The notes under the pieces are model-generated. The model had not been told where the DNA came from. It ran no database searches and saw nothing but the letters and a program-made list of their open reading frames with translations. Shown piece after piece: positions 46,132 through 57,386 of a stretch of DNA of 64,000 bases; position 1 is the first letter of the stretch; each line of letters begins with the position of its first letter. Both the position numbers and the translations under genes were made by a program. Source of the stretch: Bathelium albidoporum (Eukaryota > Ascomycota > Dothideomycetes > Trypetheliales > Trypetheliaceae); contig JAGFVP010000011.1 in NCBI GenBank assembly GCA_021031095.1, positions 124,001 through 188,000 of the forward strand. Reading direction: 5' to 3'.

Positions 46132-47806
46132 AATGAATGTGATATCCTCTCACTGGAAAACTGGCTGTGAAAGAATGGTCGAAGAGTTGGGCCCACAGCG
46201 CTCACGAATGCAATTGAGTTACCCTCGTCGTTGAAGATGGATGAGCCTAGACATTAGCGCTGCCAGCAATTCTGAGACTCTGTGTACCATGTCGTGCATC
46301 CATCCATCTTCTCTCCACACGCTGTGTACTCTGTAGGGTTATCGGAGTTTAGGCCTCGGATCTCCGCAAATATCTTCGGCAACCGATCCCTGAAGCGCCC
46401 ACACAACCGACATTCTATCAGACATTGCAAGCTTTAGCAAGTCGCAAGATCCTATGGCATCGAATGGATTATTCGAGAAATACTCTGCTCGCGGCAATTT
46501 GCGAACTGCCGCAATTCGGATTATCATTCCTGTGAAGGATGCGCGGAAGACTCAGTCGGGAGTTGAAGATCTATCTCTAGCCTCGGGCGGGAGGTAGAAG
46601 TTTACACAATGTCGAAGCTGGGCATTCGCATTCATTTGTTTGTCTGAAAGCTTTCAGTCCTGTATCATCTGGGAGCATTAAGCTAGGTAGTTCGTCTACA
46701 AACCAATCCTCCACCACTAGTAGCCAGTCCCGTTCAAAAACAGATTATTCCCCTCAAATCCATACAATGGGTAGTGGCCTCTTTCGATTGGAATTTGCCT
46801 TGGCCCTCTTCGATCCGTCATTCCCGTCAATTTCTCATTTTCAATATATTGCTCGCTGCCCCGATCCATTATCAAAGTCCATAGCGGCAGACCTCCGAAG
46901 GACTTTGTGTAAGTTACGCAATCTCGCAGCTGGTGGCGTTGATACCCGTTAGGCATTTCACGGTATGTTGGTGGCTTCGTACTCTGCGACTTGTGAAATA
47001 CCTTGAGAATTCTATGCTGCAGTGACATCATCCGTGCGATTGCCTTGCATCGCCTCTGGTGGAGCATTCATAAAGATTACAGACCTGCAATTGCGATATA
47101 AGTGACAGAACTCCTTCATGATTGGTCCAAAACTCGCAGTCCGTACTCGGCGGAGTTCCAGCTTCACCTATAGGTAGCTCACTGAAGATGCAGCTCATGA
47201 TACCTGGATCGGCTTTCGCACCTTTTCGACCAGGGAGCCGATTGCTGCATCATTTTCCGATCATTGAACTTAGTATGCCTATTCCAACACTGCGACGGCA
47301 CGTATGGCAGTCAAAGAACACTGCCGTGTCAGCCACGAAGCCATGAGATGCGCCTATCAGAGCGAAACAGGTGAAACTCTTTCCCAATATGAGTTTCGCA
47401 GCTTTGCGAGTGTCTCAGCACCTCATCTTCGATCCGACGCTTTGGTTCAGCTAACGACGAGGTGGCTTTCAGCGCATAGCTCCTTCTAGACACAGAGATA
47501 CTGATTGTGTACTCCGTATGCTCAGCTCGCAAGGGTACGAAGAAGCTAAGGCATGTTCGTAGAGCTTACGGTGTTGGTTTGGAGAAGAAAGGCAATGGAC
47601 AATGTATCGTGCGCAGCTTCAGTCACCTACTAGGAGCTGAGCATTCGATAGCGCTCGTCCATCACGGCTCTTTTAAGGCTCAAAACACCTGCCCTCTCTC
47701 AAAGTCTTGCTCGGATTGGCCAAATTGCAAATATTTCCCCCAAATTAGATGGTCAGAAGCTCCTCCTCGACTTTACAATCCTCATCCAGGGTGCAAGGCC
47801 GCAGTC
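46132..47806. other. Gene-poor region with unrecognised open segments
   Basis: 1.7 kb. Two minus-strand open stretches (46339-46527, with LPRAEYFSNNPFDAIGSCDL; 46717-47067, ending YPLYGFEGNNLFLNGTGY) have protein-like composition but no recognised family and no clear joining splice sites. They may be gene remnants. Confidence 0.35.
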
Positions 47807-49129
47807 ATGGGAGACTATGATTTTAACCGTGGGACTGCGTTTCTGACCGTAGGCACGATTTTGACGTTCGTCTTGGTCGTCGCGTATTCAATCAGGATAT
47901 ATTCGCGCATGTTTGTTACAAGATCCATCGGATCCGATGATTTTGCTATCACCATCGCCGTAGTACGCAACTCTTCTCACGAGGCATTGAACCAGCCTAT
48001 TGATTCTAATAGGCACTGTCAATCGTCGGAGAAGTTGGAGGTGGTATACAATACGAATATGGGCTTGGTCGGCACAAAGATTTGTTATCCCAAACAGCAT
48101 ACGACAGGGAAACACTATGGTATGGACCAGAATTGGAAGAGCTGGAGCTACCTCCGTATAGCTAACATGAGATTAGGGAATATATTCTTTGGCTAAATAT
48201 CTTCATCGAATTCTTCTTCCTTCGTACATCAGTCCTGCTCTTCGTTCTTCGGTTACTACCATCGTACAAGAAGTGGCAGCAGAAGGTCGTCTATGTCCTA
48301 TTCTTCCTGAATTTTGCAATCACTGTGATTGCATGCGTGACATACGGCATTAGCTGTATTCCATTCAAAGCGGTGTACGATCAGAGCGTGAAGAATGCGA
48401 AGTGCTTCTCAAAAGACCGCCTTGTTGTCGTAACTCAGCTGAACGGCAGTACGTCTTGAAGGCTTGAACCCACTGAAGAACATTGTTACTGATTCTTTCA
48501 AGTTCTCTCCTGCATAATAGACATCGGAACAGCCCTGATACCTGAACTCCTGATCTGGAATGTCGAGATGAAGCATAAGACCAAGATTAATCTTAACATT
48601 ATTTTTGGCCTTGGTCTTTTAACTTCAAGTCTATGTATCGGACGGGCAGCGGCGTATAATAAAGGAGCTATCGAGGTCGATACAACGTGTATGACTGACA
48701 TGCTCGGAAATGGCATCGCAATGGCACCCAGCTAACACAGCGATAGGGCGACTGATGACGGCCAAATGGTTCGTAATGATGGAAGAAAGATTCGGAAACA
48801 TCTTCGCCTGCGCGCCGGCCATTCGTCAATTTGTTGCCTATTATCAAAGAGTTGGTACGCCGAAGCCTACGAACCTTCGACAGAAACCCAACGAGGACTT
48901 CGTGAAGCTACGTCGTCGCATCAACATGCGTGACATTTTCTGGTACCGGCATGCAGATCTCGTAAATGGGCGAGTACTCGAAGCGAAGCCGATATTCCAA
49001 AAAGCCATCGAACCACCGCCAACTGATGATTCTGAAGATCTAGAGAAAATGGCGAACACGTCAGTACTAGACTCTTGGATCAAAAAGGGCAAGGAAAAGA
49101 CTTTGGTAAGCACAATGGACACCATCTGA
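47807..49129 (+). CDS. Fungal rhodopsin-domain (Pth11/SAT4-like) integral membrane protein
   Basis: Five exons: 47807-47962, 48013-48119, 48177-48448, 48503-48688, 48747-49129 (367 aa), all in frame. It begins MGDYDFNRGTAFLTVGTIL with helix 1, then RIYSRMFVTRSIGSDDFAI, EVGGGIQYEYGLGRH across a splice, LWLNIFIEFFFLRTSVLLFVLRLLP, ACVTYGISCIPFKAVYD, LSCIIDIGTALIPELLIWN, the next helix, and GNIFACAPAIRQF before a Lys/Arg-rich tail. These are the landmarks of the seven-helix family and the same type as the gene at 6936-8443, though the two are clearly diverged. A plasma-membrane sensor role is inferred. Confidence 0.86.
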
Positions 49130-49703
49130 GGAGTGATTGTGAGGAACCTGAACGTTGCCAGAACTTCACTTCAAGCACCAAGACGGAGTCTTCCGACCGT
49201 CCCAAAGTGGACGAAAGGCCGCCAAAGCTATCGCTCGGCGATCAAAACGAGCAGGATCGCATCAAGCGTAAATATCGTGCTTGGGGCTTGCTGCGCAATC
49301 CGAACTCAAACGCAAACGGACGCCGAAGTTCTTCCTTGCAAGAGTCATTCCTGCTGGATCAAAGTAGGTAGCGGCCCAGCCAGTGGAATCATGAACGGTA
49401 ATAACCACCTGGTACCGGGTATGGAAAACAATCCGGTAGCAACATTGGCTAATCCAACTGCACGATGTGGAAACATGGAGTCAGTCACGCCAACGATTCG
49501 TGGGGTCAAATCACCGCGCCGTTTGGCCAGTGGTTGGGGCTACTCACGATACTTTCCGAGAATATTGTTGTTAGTTTTCGCTGAAATTTTGTGTGCTTCA
49601 TGTTTATCGTACAAAGGGACGACTCTTTAGGGTATATCTGAAATTATTCCTTGAAACAATATTGTCATATGTCCTTACGCATGAATCTTGATATCGCCCA
49701 CTG
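49130..49703. other. Intergenic, convergent
   Basis: 574 bp between the rhodopsin-domain gene and the sugar-type MFS gene. It may hold a final exon of the transporter. No independent gene is supported. Confidence 0.4.
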
Positions 49704-51308
49704 CTACTCCAATCTATCAGTCTTCGACTTTGACTCACTTACCTTTTCCAATGCGGTCATCTCGGTACGTATAGTCGGTTCAGAAGGCAAAAATTGCCTC
49801 CGCCTATTCTTATCAATATTCTCAAGTGTCTGTCCCAGAGTTTCGGGCATGGTGACTGCACAGATACCAATATTGAAGAGAGTCACGAAGCCAAATAAAA
49901 AGTATGGACCAAACGAGCTATGCGCGAAGAAAATAGGCACTATAAGGGCAACGACAAAACTGGCAGCCTAGTGTAAAAATAAACTTAGCACGATCCTCTT
50001 ACGAAAGGACGCTTTCAACAACACTTACCCAATTCATACTCTGGGCAAGGCTTGATGCCGCTGCTCTGGTGACAGGTGGCTGTATCTCGCTCGGATATCC
50101 TCTGAGACAAACGCCCCAAGTAACGCAGTAGCCGATGATATATATGTAAATTGCGACGATGACAACCCACCGAGATGCGCCAGATTTTGGATGCACACTT
50201 CCCGAGGCGTACAAGCTCCCTATAACAATCATGCACGTAGACAGCCAAAGCCCTCCAAGTATTGTGCTTGTCTTTCGCTTCCAGCGATCCGCAAGGATGA
50301 GGCCGGGAACGGTAACGACAACAATAACGATAGCTTGTACACCAGATGCGAGGAAGGACTGTGTATCATTGACCAAGCCAGTCTGCTGAAATATCTGTGG
50401 AGCATAGTATAGCACACTGTCAATCCCACTCAGTTGGGATGTAGCTTGTGTAAAGATTCCAAGCACAGTACGGCTCCGGACATCTTTATGGAATGGCCGG
50501 ATGAGCGAACGAGATACCAATGGATTCGTGGCTTCCAGGGCATCCCCGCCCTCAAGAGGAGGCTTCTCTTGTGGAACCCCATTTGGCTCGCGAGCGTTTA
50601 GCTCCGGTATAGAAACACCTAGGCGAAAACAAAGTGCTTTTGCTTCTTCATGCCGCCCGTGCAGAGACAGCAACCTCGGTGACTCTGGGAGCAGAGCACA
50701 AGCTGCAGCGTAGAAAAGCGCAAAGCCAGCCAATACTGCCAGCGGTACTCTCCACGACGCAGAAGACCGGTATCCAGCCGTTCCATATGCCACAAAATAG
50801 CCCAGCAAGATGCCAATGGTTGTAATGAACTGCACCAAGCCTGTCAAAAACCCCCTTGTTCCTGGAGGACTCAACTCGCAAATGTAGACCACGGTCACGC
50901 TCAAGAACAGGCCTTCCCCAGCGCCGCTTATTATCCGCCCAACAAGGAACATGGCAAGATGGACTGATCCAGTTTCCAGTGCTGCGCCGAGACAAAAAAT
51001 GAGGCTACCGATGAAGACAGTACGGGGACGACCGAATGTGTCAGCTGCTTTGCCGGCATAAAGAGATGTGATAGCAGCCGGAGGAAGAATTGAAGATACG
51101 ACAAGGCCATGTATGGACGATGAGGTAGAGCCAATAGAGGTGCGGAAAGAGGGCATGGCGGAAACTGGCGAGATGATACCGATATCTAGTCTGCATGAAG
51201 TCAATCGGCAGTCCGTACTTATGCATGAGGTTCTCACCCATTCAGCAGACCTCCAAATGCTATAGTCACCGAAGCTATCAAGTACAATGGTGGCTTGCGG
51301 AAAAACAT
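49704..51308 (-). CDS. Sugar-type MFS transporter
   Basis: Three exons: 51308-51238, 51190-50029, 49967-49704 (498 aa). The ATG at 51308 (MFFRKPPLYLIASVTIAFGGLLNG) splices to LDIGIISPVSAMPSF. The sequence has twelve hydrophobic segments and sugar-porter motifs: KAADTFGRPRTVF (variant of DxxGRR) after helix 2, VGRIISGAGEGL, CALLPESPRLL at the end of the first half, QATSQLSGIDSVLYYAP and PETLGQTLENID at the C-terminus. It probably imports a sugar or related polyol or acid across the plasma membrane with protons. The coding frame runs to a stop at 49704, but a strong donor (GTAAGTGAG) occurs just before (about 49743), so the last few residues may come from another exon. Confidence 0.85.
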
Positions 51309-52837
51309 TGTAGTAGTGAGGAACTGTCAAGCCTTTTCTAGGTCAAAGGTTTAATATCAACGCCTTGGGAAGAGAGGTGACCGCAGAAAGCTTGGAGATT
51401 AATTATATCAAGCGATCATGGCTGAACAATGTCTACCTCCATTTTACTTATGATGCAGCTCCATGAGGGCATCTTGTCGACGCCAGACATTCCCCGCAAA
51501 GTGCGCCTGTAAGGTACTTTGGGTCGCGACTTGATCGCCGATGTTGCGCATATCCATGTTCAATGTCGACTCTGTGCGGGAGATTGTCCCGTGTTGTGTA
51601 ATTGAGCATGTATCGCGAGGAAGAGAAACTACATTAGGTACCAAACTAGGTACACAGACAAGTTGAGGTTCAGCCCTTAAGTGTGGTGATCAGATGGAAC
51701 ACGCGTAGCTTGAAGCATAAAATTATACAACTACATAGTACGCAATATATCCCGCCAAACAGCTGTTTCATGAAGGCTTTCCTTTAATGATGACCAGAGA
51801 ACGGAACCATCATGGGGAAGTTTTCGGGGTTTCAACAGTGTTTAAATGACTTGTTTCATATCCCACCTACATCGACACCTAGCTCTCCAACCCAAGCAGA
51901 TCGTTTTGTTGCAAATCTTATGAGCAACGCTCAGACGGGCGCAGGGCAGCTCAGGTGTAGCTCAGGTGTAGCTCAGTTGTGGCATATACTTGCACCGTCA
52001 CATATTCGATTTAACTGTCAAACTCTTGGGTCTGAAAGTGGAAAAGAAAAATGGGTGTACCCAGTCGTGGCCTGGGCTCTTTCTATTGTGTACGAGCACA
52101 TACAACAGGCCTCCGAAAAGGTACTATACTCGGTTCAAAATGCTTGTGCTAGTCGAGGTTGTCGATACAGTCTAGGATGAAGCGCCAGTGGGTTTGACGG
52201 ATGTAGTGGCCTACTCATACTGTGATAATACATAAACGGCTATGACGGTGCTCGAATAATATATTTTGTTACCCTAGTTTATCAGCACGCAGATAGAAAT
52301 CATTGCACTGAGCATATGCCAAGCAGCAACACCCTGCCGCAGAAGAAATTCTCTATCATTGCCTGATCAGTCGCACGGCACGCCCAGAACCCAGGTCCTA
52401 AACCACAATATCTTAAGACCAGCAAATCTGATAACAACACCCGACATCCTTGTTCTATGCTCATTCAACGACCTTCAGTGCCACTCGAGAAGTTTAGGAC
52501 GCTCTATACTGAGATTTTTAGTGACTCTTATGTCTCCTACCTTCTGCCATTATTTCTGACATCATGTCAATGTGTATGTCTTGAGCAATTTGCAACCTGA
52601 AGTTCATTATGAAGTTGTCCATCGTTGCTATCGGATACATGAAGTGGCTCATTGTAGGAATGAGAATAGAATAAACCACATGCGACCTTAAAGCATCCCT
52701 ATTCTGCGGGTTGCGTATGGCCGGAACAGGTACCGTAAGAAGCGAATCACCCAGCATCTCCATATGTATCAATATTGCCAGCCTGCACCAGAAAAGCATA
52801 CATCCAGAGTTCATGAGCGCGCGCATGGCCTAGCGGC
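51309..52837. other. Long intergenic region with a small tandem repeat
   Basis: 1.5 kb without a supported gene. It includes a three-unit 11-bp repeat at 51948-51980. Unrecognised small open frames are present on both strands. Confidence 0.4.
51948..51980 (+). repeat. 11-bp tandem repeat, three units
   Basis: AGCTCAGGTGT occurs twice in a row and a third time with one change (AGCTCAGTTGT). A short minisatellite; no function is evident. Confidence 0.85.
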
Positions 52838-53902
52838 TCAGGCAACCGCGAAAGTGGAGATCGGGTGCGTGCGAAGGTGATCGTTCAAGGCGCGACCTTG
52901 CGCTAAGCTCCGTGTTTCAAAGGAGAACTGCAGGAGATGAAAAGAGCGGGTCTTTGGCCATCTCAGCAATTTGGGGTACGAGTCAGCTCTCTCTTCTAGG
53001 TACTGCACCGTTTGGTTAAACCAATTAGGCTGCCTTGGGTGTCGACATTGTCCGAGGTTCTTGTAGACTTTTAGAGATATGTTGGCCTTCTTGTCGATTT
53101 TGTGCATCCAGAATTCGAGGTGAAACTCCGTAGAGCAGAAATAGCATCTGCCATCGTAGCGTGAGGCGGCAGCCGCAATTGTCTCGTTTTGATGGACTTG
53201 ACGAAAAACGAGTCCGATGCGGTCCAAGCCGTCCTTATAATGAAGATCTTTGGGCCACTGTGCTTGATGAATGGGATCCGTATTAGTATGGAGATGGGGG
53301 CAGATGAGCGCCGGCATCCAAACAGCAATGTCCCCCAGGACATCCTGCCAAGGGATCTGTACTTTAACATGCTCTTCTAGTAGTAGTGTCGCAACATCCC
53401 TAGCAACCAGAGCACGACGAGACTGAAACCTCGTGGGCTCATCTTCCGTCAAGGCAGAGACCACAAAGTTGGCACAACAGCAAGGGGCACCGTTCCTAGG
53501 CCCAAGGAGATACCGATCCATTATGAGTTGCGCTTGAGAGAAGTGTATCCTGCCGAAGTCGGTGCCCGTCGTCATCCCCGTGAAATAGTTGATAGGAGAT
53601 TCTGTGTCAAGGCACGGTCTCCATTTCTCCGACACGTATGCTTTACTAGGATGGCCAATCGTATGAACATCTGAACATGCAAAACACCATTTATGGCCTG
53701 GAAACCTTTTCATGTACTGGTGGAGAAAAGCTACTAATTCAACTTCTAGGCCTCGTCGATGTAGAAGGGCCCAGGGTTGTTTTCCAAGGGCACCGTGGAG
53801 TCTCTTGTTAGCAAAAGACAAAGCCGCGGCGGAAGATGGAGTTGAGAAGGCCGCAATGTTCTGAATCAGCTTGTCTGGAAGTCGTTCGAAAGGGGTTCCC
53901 AT
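52838..53902 (-). CDS. F-box-domain protein
   Basis: An intronless frame. The ATG at 53902 was chosen for its better context and because the F-box begins at once (TPFERLPDKLIQNIAAFSTPSSAAALSFANKRL); an in-frame ATG at 53947 would add 15 residues. It gives 354 aa. The fungal F-box recruits SKP1 in SCF ubiquitin ligases. Downstream are CFACSDVHTIGHP, a Cys-rich APCCCANF segment, and ICPHL / CYFCSTEFHLEFW, pairs of Cys and His that could bind zinc. This layout is common among fungal F-box proteins of unknown target. No leucine-rich or WD repeats are seen. Confidence 0.82.
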   Translation of the reverse strand: MGTPFERLPDKLIQNIAAFSTPSSAAALSFANKRLHGALGKQPWALLHRRGLEVELVAFLHQYMKRFPGHKWCFACSDVHTIGHPSKAYVSEKWRPCLDTESPINYFTGMTTGTDFGRIHFSQAQLIMDRYLLGPRNGAPCCCANFVVSALTEDEPTRFQSRRALVARDVATLLLEEHVKVQIPWQDVLGDIAVWMPALICPHLHTNTDPIHQAQWPKDLHYKDGLDRIGLVFRQVHQNETIAAAASRYDGRCYFCSTEFHLEFWMHKIDKKANISLKVYKNLGQCRHPRQPNWFNQTVQYLEERADSYPKLLRWPKTRSFHLLQFSFETRSLAQGRALNDHLRTHPISTFAVA

Positions 53903-54740
53903 AGTAAACTTCCTGTATCGTCCTTCACAGCAATCAAAAGATCGCATCAACGAAAATGATGGAGGAGTTCTATGTGAAAGAACAAATGTTCACCAAGCGG
54001 ATTTCTAGATTGACAGTCCTTGGTACTGCAGAGCATTGTCAAGTAACTGTGATTGATTACTTGCACAAGCCACATCACCTCAGGCTGATGCATTACGTGT
54101 TGTTTCTAGCTATGCCGAGTCTCGATAGCAAAGCTGAATCGTATGGATGGGGTTCATCGGTGATCATGTGGGGACTTTTAACTAAAATACATCAATCACC
54201 CTACAGCACATACCTTTCTTTGCAAGCATGCCTCCAGATGGCACGAGGGCAAGTGGCACAATCATGACACGTTTCGTAAGTATCACATCACAGTACATGC
54301 CGATAGCTAGCAACGCGAATATGAAAAGCAGATGGATCCGTGTGATGGCTCGGAAATCGAGAGCCAGGATCCGAGCTTGGAGTGAGATGCGAAAGACTCC
54401 AAAATAAATTCTGCCGCAATTGACCGCCAACACTTCAACCCTAGCCATTAATAAGGTTTAATGGACCATGAGTCCTGGAAAGTTACTTTGGTCCAATTTC
54501 ATGTCAGTCTCTAAATTGAAAGTGCTCACTTTCCTGCCCAAACTCAGGCTAAACAACTACTTGCCGTTCTGTGCAAGACCACTTCGTTCTCTTTGTTGTC
54601 CCGAATTCTCCTCGTCAAATCCAGTACGAAGGTCTATTTCCAAAGTTTTGTCTCACGCTGAAGGTCGGCGTGCTGATTCACGGAGCACCCCAACAGAATT
54701 CCTAAGCAAAGAACAATACAGCACTGGATCAGCGTCCAAG
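53903..54740. other. Divergent intergenic region
   Basis: 838 bp between the F-box and ARC1 start codons. An unrecognised minus-strand open frame (54182-54448) has one hydrophobic stretch. The 54468-54740 part is open in the ARC1 frame. Confidence 0.4.
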
Positions 54741-56036
54741 ATGGACGAGAAAACAACAACACTTATTCAAAACTCTTTTCCTAACAACACAGTTACCGAA
54801 TCCGATCCAATAAAGCTCTCCACGTCTCTCTATCCATCAACTACTTACGATCAGGCCGACCACTCTTCAATCACAGAATGGACCCTAAGGGCTAAAAGCT
54901 TCGACGTTCAATCATCCGACCACCTTGTGAATCTGAATACACACCTATCAAGTCGAACTACCCTCATCGGCTCCAAACCTTCTGTTGCAGATATCATCTT
55001 ATATACCCGTCTCGCGCCAATTGTGTCTTCATGGTCATCAGATCAAAGAACAGGAGAGCAAGGCTACCATCACATAGTACGGTGGCTGGACTTCGTCCAG
55101 AACAGCCCGTTGTTTGGACTGAAGCTCGAGGACAGCGACAAAGTCGCAATAGATCCCAACGATGTCCGCGTGGCAATCAAACCAATCGACGCCAAAGCCG
55201 AGAAGGAGAAACGCAAAAAAGAGAAAGAGGCCACGGGTGAATCGGGTGCCGTAGACGGAGAAGCAGGGGAGGCCAAACAAGGCGGCGGGAGGAAAGCGAA
55301 GAAAGCCGCAAAAGAAGCCAAGGACAAAGTTGAAGGCGCTGTCGCCGGCGCAGCGGCAGCAGTAGGCCTAGGCAAGAAGGAAAAAGCGCCGAAGCAAAAG
55401 CAACCTCCCCCACCGAAAGAAGAGAAACCACTCAGTCCCGCACTCATCGATCTCCGCGTCGGTCACATCCTCAAAGCCGAGCGCCACCCCAATGCCGACT
55501 CGCTCTACGTCTCGACCATCGCCATGGGCGACCTCGCCGGCGCGGACAACACGTCCGAGTACGAAGGCCAGGTTGTGCGCACGGTCTGCTCCGGACTGAA
55601 CGGCCTCGTCCCGCTCGAAGACATGCAAGGCCGGAAAGTCGTCGCCGTGTGCAATCTCAAGCCCGTCACGATGCGCGGCATCAAGTCGTGCGCCATGGTG
55701 CTCGCCGCGTCGCCGAAAGAAGCGCCGGGCGAGCAGGATAACCACAAAGGTCCGGTGGAGCTAGTCGATCCTCCCACGGGCGCGGCGGCGGGCGAGCGCG
55801 TCTATTTTGAGGGCTGGCAGGGCGAGCCCGAGGGCCAGTTGAATCCAAAGAAGAAGGTGTGGGAGACGGTGCAGCCCGGGTTTACGACGACGGCGGAGTA
55901 CGAGGTGGCGTTTGAGGTGGGGGAGGTGCCGCAGTTGGCGGGGGAAGGGGAAGGTAGGAAGACGGGACTGGGGAAGTTGAGGACGAAGGAGGGTGTTTGT
56001 ACGGTCAAGACGCTAAAGGGGGCAACGGTGAGATGA
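54741..56036 (+). CDS. ARC1: tRNA-binding aminoacylation cofactor (Arc1/AIMP1 type)
   Basis: An intronless frame of 431 aa from the ATG at 54741, which has strong context (AAGATGG). The N-terminal third is a GST-C-like domain (SRTTLIGSKPSVADIILYTRL, YHHIVRWLDFVQN) that in yeast binds synthetases. The middle is a Lys/Ala/Glu-rich linker (AEKEKRKKEKE, RKAKKAAKEAKDK) that contributes to tRNA binding. The C-terminal EMAPII/OB-fold reads LIDLRVGHILKAERHPNADSLYVSTI, VCSGLNGLVPLEDMQGRKVV and MRGIKSCAMVLAAS. The product delivers tRNA to methionyl- and glutamyl-tRNA synthetases in the cytosol. The frame stays open to an ATG at 54468, adding 91 residues rich in Arg, Leu and Ser with few acids, which could be a mitochondrial presequence. 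Confidence 0.93.
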   Translation: MDEKTTTLIQNSFPNNTVTESDPIKLSTSLYPSTTYDQADHSSITEWTLRAKSFDVQSSDHLVNLNTHLSSRTTLIGSKPSVADIILYTRLAPIVSSWSSDQRTGEQGYHHIVRWLDFVQNSPLFGLKLEDSDKVAIDPNDVRVAIKPIDAKAEKEKRKKEKEATGESGAVDGEAGEAKQGGGRKAKKAAKEAKDKVEGAVAGAAAAVGLGKKEKAPKQKQPPPPKEEKPLSPALIDLRVGHILKAERHPNADSLYVSTIAMGDLAGADNTSEYEGQVVRTVCSGLNGLVPLEDMQGRKVVAVCNLKPVTMRGIKSCAMVLAASPKEAPGEQDNHKGPVELVDPPTGAAAGERVYFEGWQGEPEGQLNPKKKVWETVQPGFTTTAEYEVAFEVGEVPQLAGEGEGRKTGLGKLRTKEGVCTVKTLKGATVR

Positions 56037-56906
56037 CGGAAGTCTTGTCTCGGAGCTGGTACATGAAAGATTGGGGGCAAATATCAAGCGATGGACGTGT
56101 TTGTGCAAATGCCTAACATCCTTCACCCATAGCGGGCAAAGGGTCCTGCGAAGATATGGCGCTTGAGCAATCATCAAGGATTGCTGATTCATTCCAGGAC
56201 ACCACATAGTTTAAAGGCGAATATGAGCGATATCCAACAATACTATGATTATCCATTAATGTGCATCGCCCATGCCCATGATCTTGCTGTTTACACGCCA
56301 CTTAACTTTGGGCGTACTCTCTAAGCCCTTGAGATCGGACCACGATTGTGGCACTCACAAAGGCGATCATCCATGCAACTGGCTAGGGCAGATCTGAATA
56401 GGGAGCTGATCCTAAGATCTCACGAAAAAATTGAAACATAGAGTCAGAAATCGTTGGATTCCATAAGCCGTTGGGCTGATCTGATGCGTTGATTCTAAGA
56501 TTAGGTATTGTGTGCGTGACAATAGAGTCACCAACAGCCTTTGGCTATGACATTGGTCTTGATTTGCATACGCACCTCCAACCCGATAGATCCTTTGACG
56601 CGTGTTGGTCTTCCAATCGCTAAGCAAAAAATAATAAAACAAATGCCACAGTTAGAATAGTAAGGGTATCCGAAGGAAAAACACTCAAACGCCGACAGCA
56701 CGAGCAGTTCTAGGAATGTAATCCGATGCAATCGAAATGTGCGCGACTGACGCCTTCAAAATGATCAGTGATTTGTGGTCCAAATGTCCCGGTCTTCCAG
56801 CGCGACAACATCAAAAAGTCGCAAATACGTTGAAATTCGACTCGCTTCGACGTCCGTTTTCGAATTTGCTGGAAGCTTGTCTAGTCGTCCATTATTGCGC
56901 GCTCCG
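56037..56906. other. Intergenic, convergent
   Basis: 870 bp between ARC1 and the small secreted protein gene. I see no supported feature. Confidence 0.4.
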
Positions 56907-57386
56907 TCAATAGGTACCCACAGCTCTGCATTCTGCAAACTGTCGATAACTCGTATCCCCGCACGATATTGTGACGTCTGTCGGCATGCAAGCAGCGTAT
57001 CTTCCTGTGCTCTGAAATCTCACTTCTCCCATGCATAGTGCCGGATCGTCTTCCTGCGGCATGACAGCGAAGTATGCTGCGCTAAGACCATCCATGTTGA
57101 TGTCGTAACTACCTTGACTAACACAGGACCCATTCGACTTTTGTATGTATGATGCCAGCTGCGCGTCCCACGGTAATGCGCTGGAATGTAGAGAGGTATC
57201 GCAGACGTCGTAGCCGGTATAGAAGGGCGTAGAAAGGTCCTTGGTAGACACCCAGAAGTTCATATACGAGGTCTCCCGCGGTTCCATGTACTCATTGTGA
57301 GGGAAAGGCAGTTGGTAGATTGGCGAGGCAGATGCAAGGCTAAGGAAGGAGAGTAGTAGCAGCGGAAATGGACTGGCGAGTCCCAT
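56907..57386 (-). CDS. Small secreted cysteine-containing protein
   Basis: An intronless frame of 159 aa. The first 21 residues (MGLASPFPLLLLSFLSLASAS) form a clear signal peptide, with a cleavage-like ASA-S end. The mature part of about 138 residues has six Cys (an even number, so three disulfides are possible), one NGS glycosylation site, no membrane helix and no recognised domain. Small size, secretion and even Cys count are the usual features of candidate effectors or cell-surface proteins of plant-associated fungi, but no host link can be drawn from sequence. It has no close neighbour with a related function. Confidence 0.7.
   Translation of the reverse strand: MGLASPFPLLLLSFLSLASASPIYQLPFPHNEYMEPRETSYMNFWVSTKDLSTPFYTGYDVCDTSLHSSALPWDAQLASYIQKSNGSCVSQGSYDINMDGLSAAYFAVMPQEDDPALCMGEVRFQSTGRYAACMPTDVTISCGDTSYRQFAECRAVGTY

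Noticed and set aside
45348..46133. Long plus-strand open frame opposite the LigB gene
   Set aside because: It is a high-GC shadow of the dioxygenase coding strand and has low-complexity Arg/Gly/Val composition and no family features.
51948..51980. CRISPR-like repeats
   Set aside because: Units are 11 bp with no spacers; it is a simple minisatellite in a eukaryotic genome.
54182..54448. Minus-strand open frame with a hydrophobic stretch, considered as a membrane-protein gene
   Set aside because: A single short frame without family landmarks or joining exons; left unannotated.
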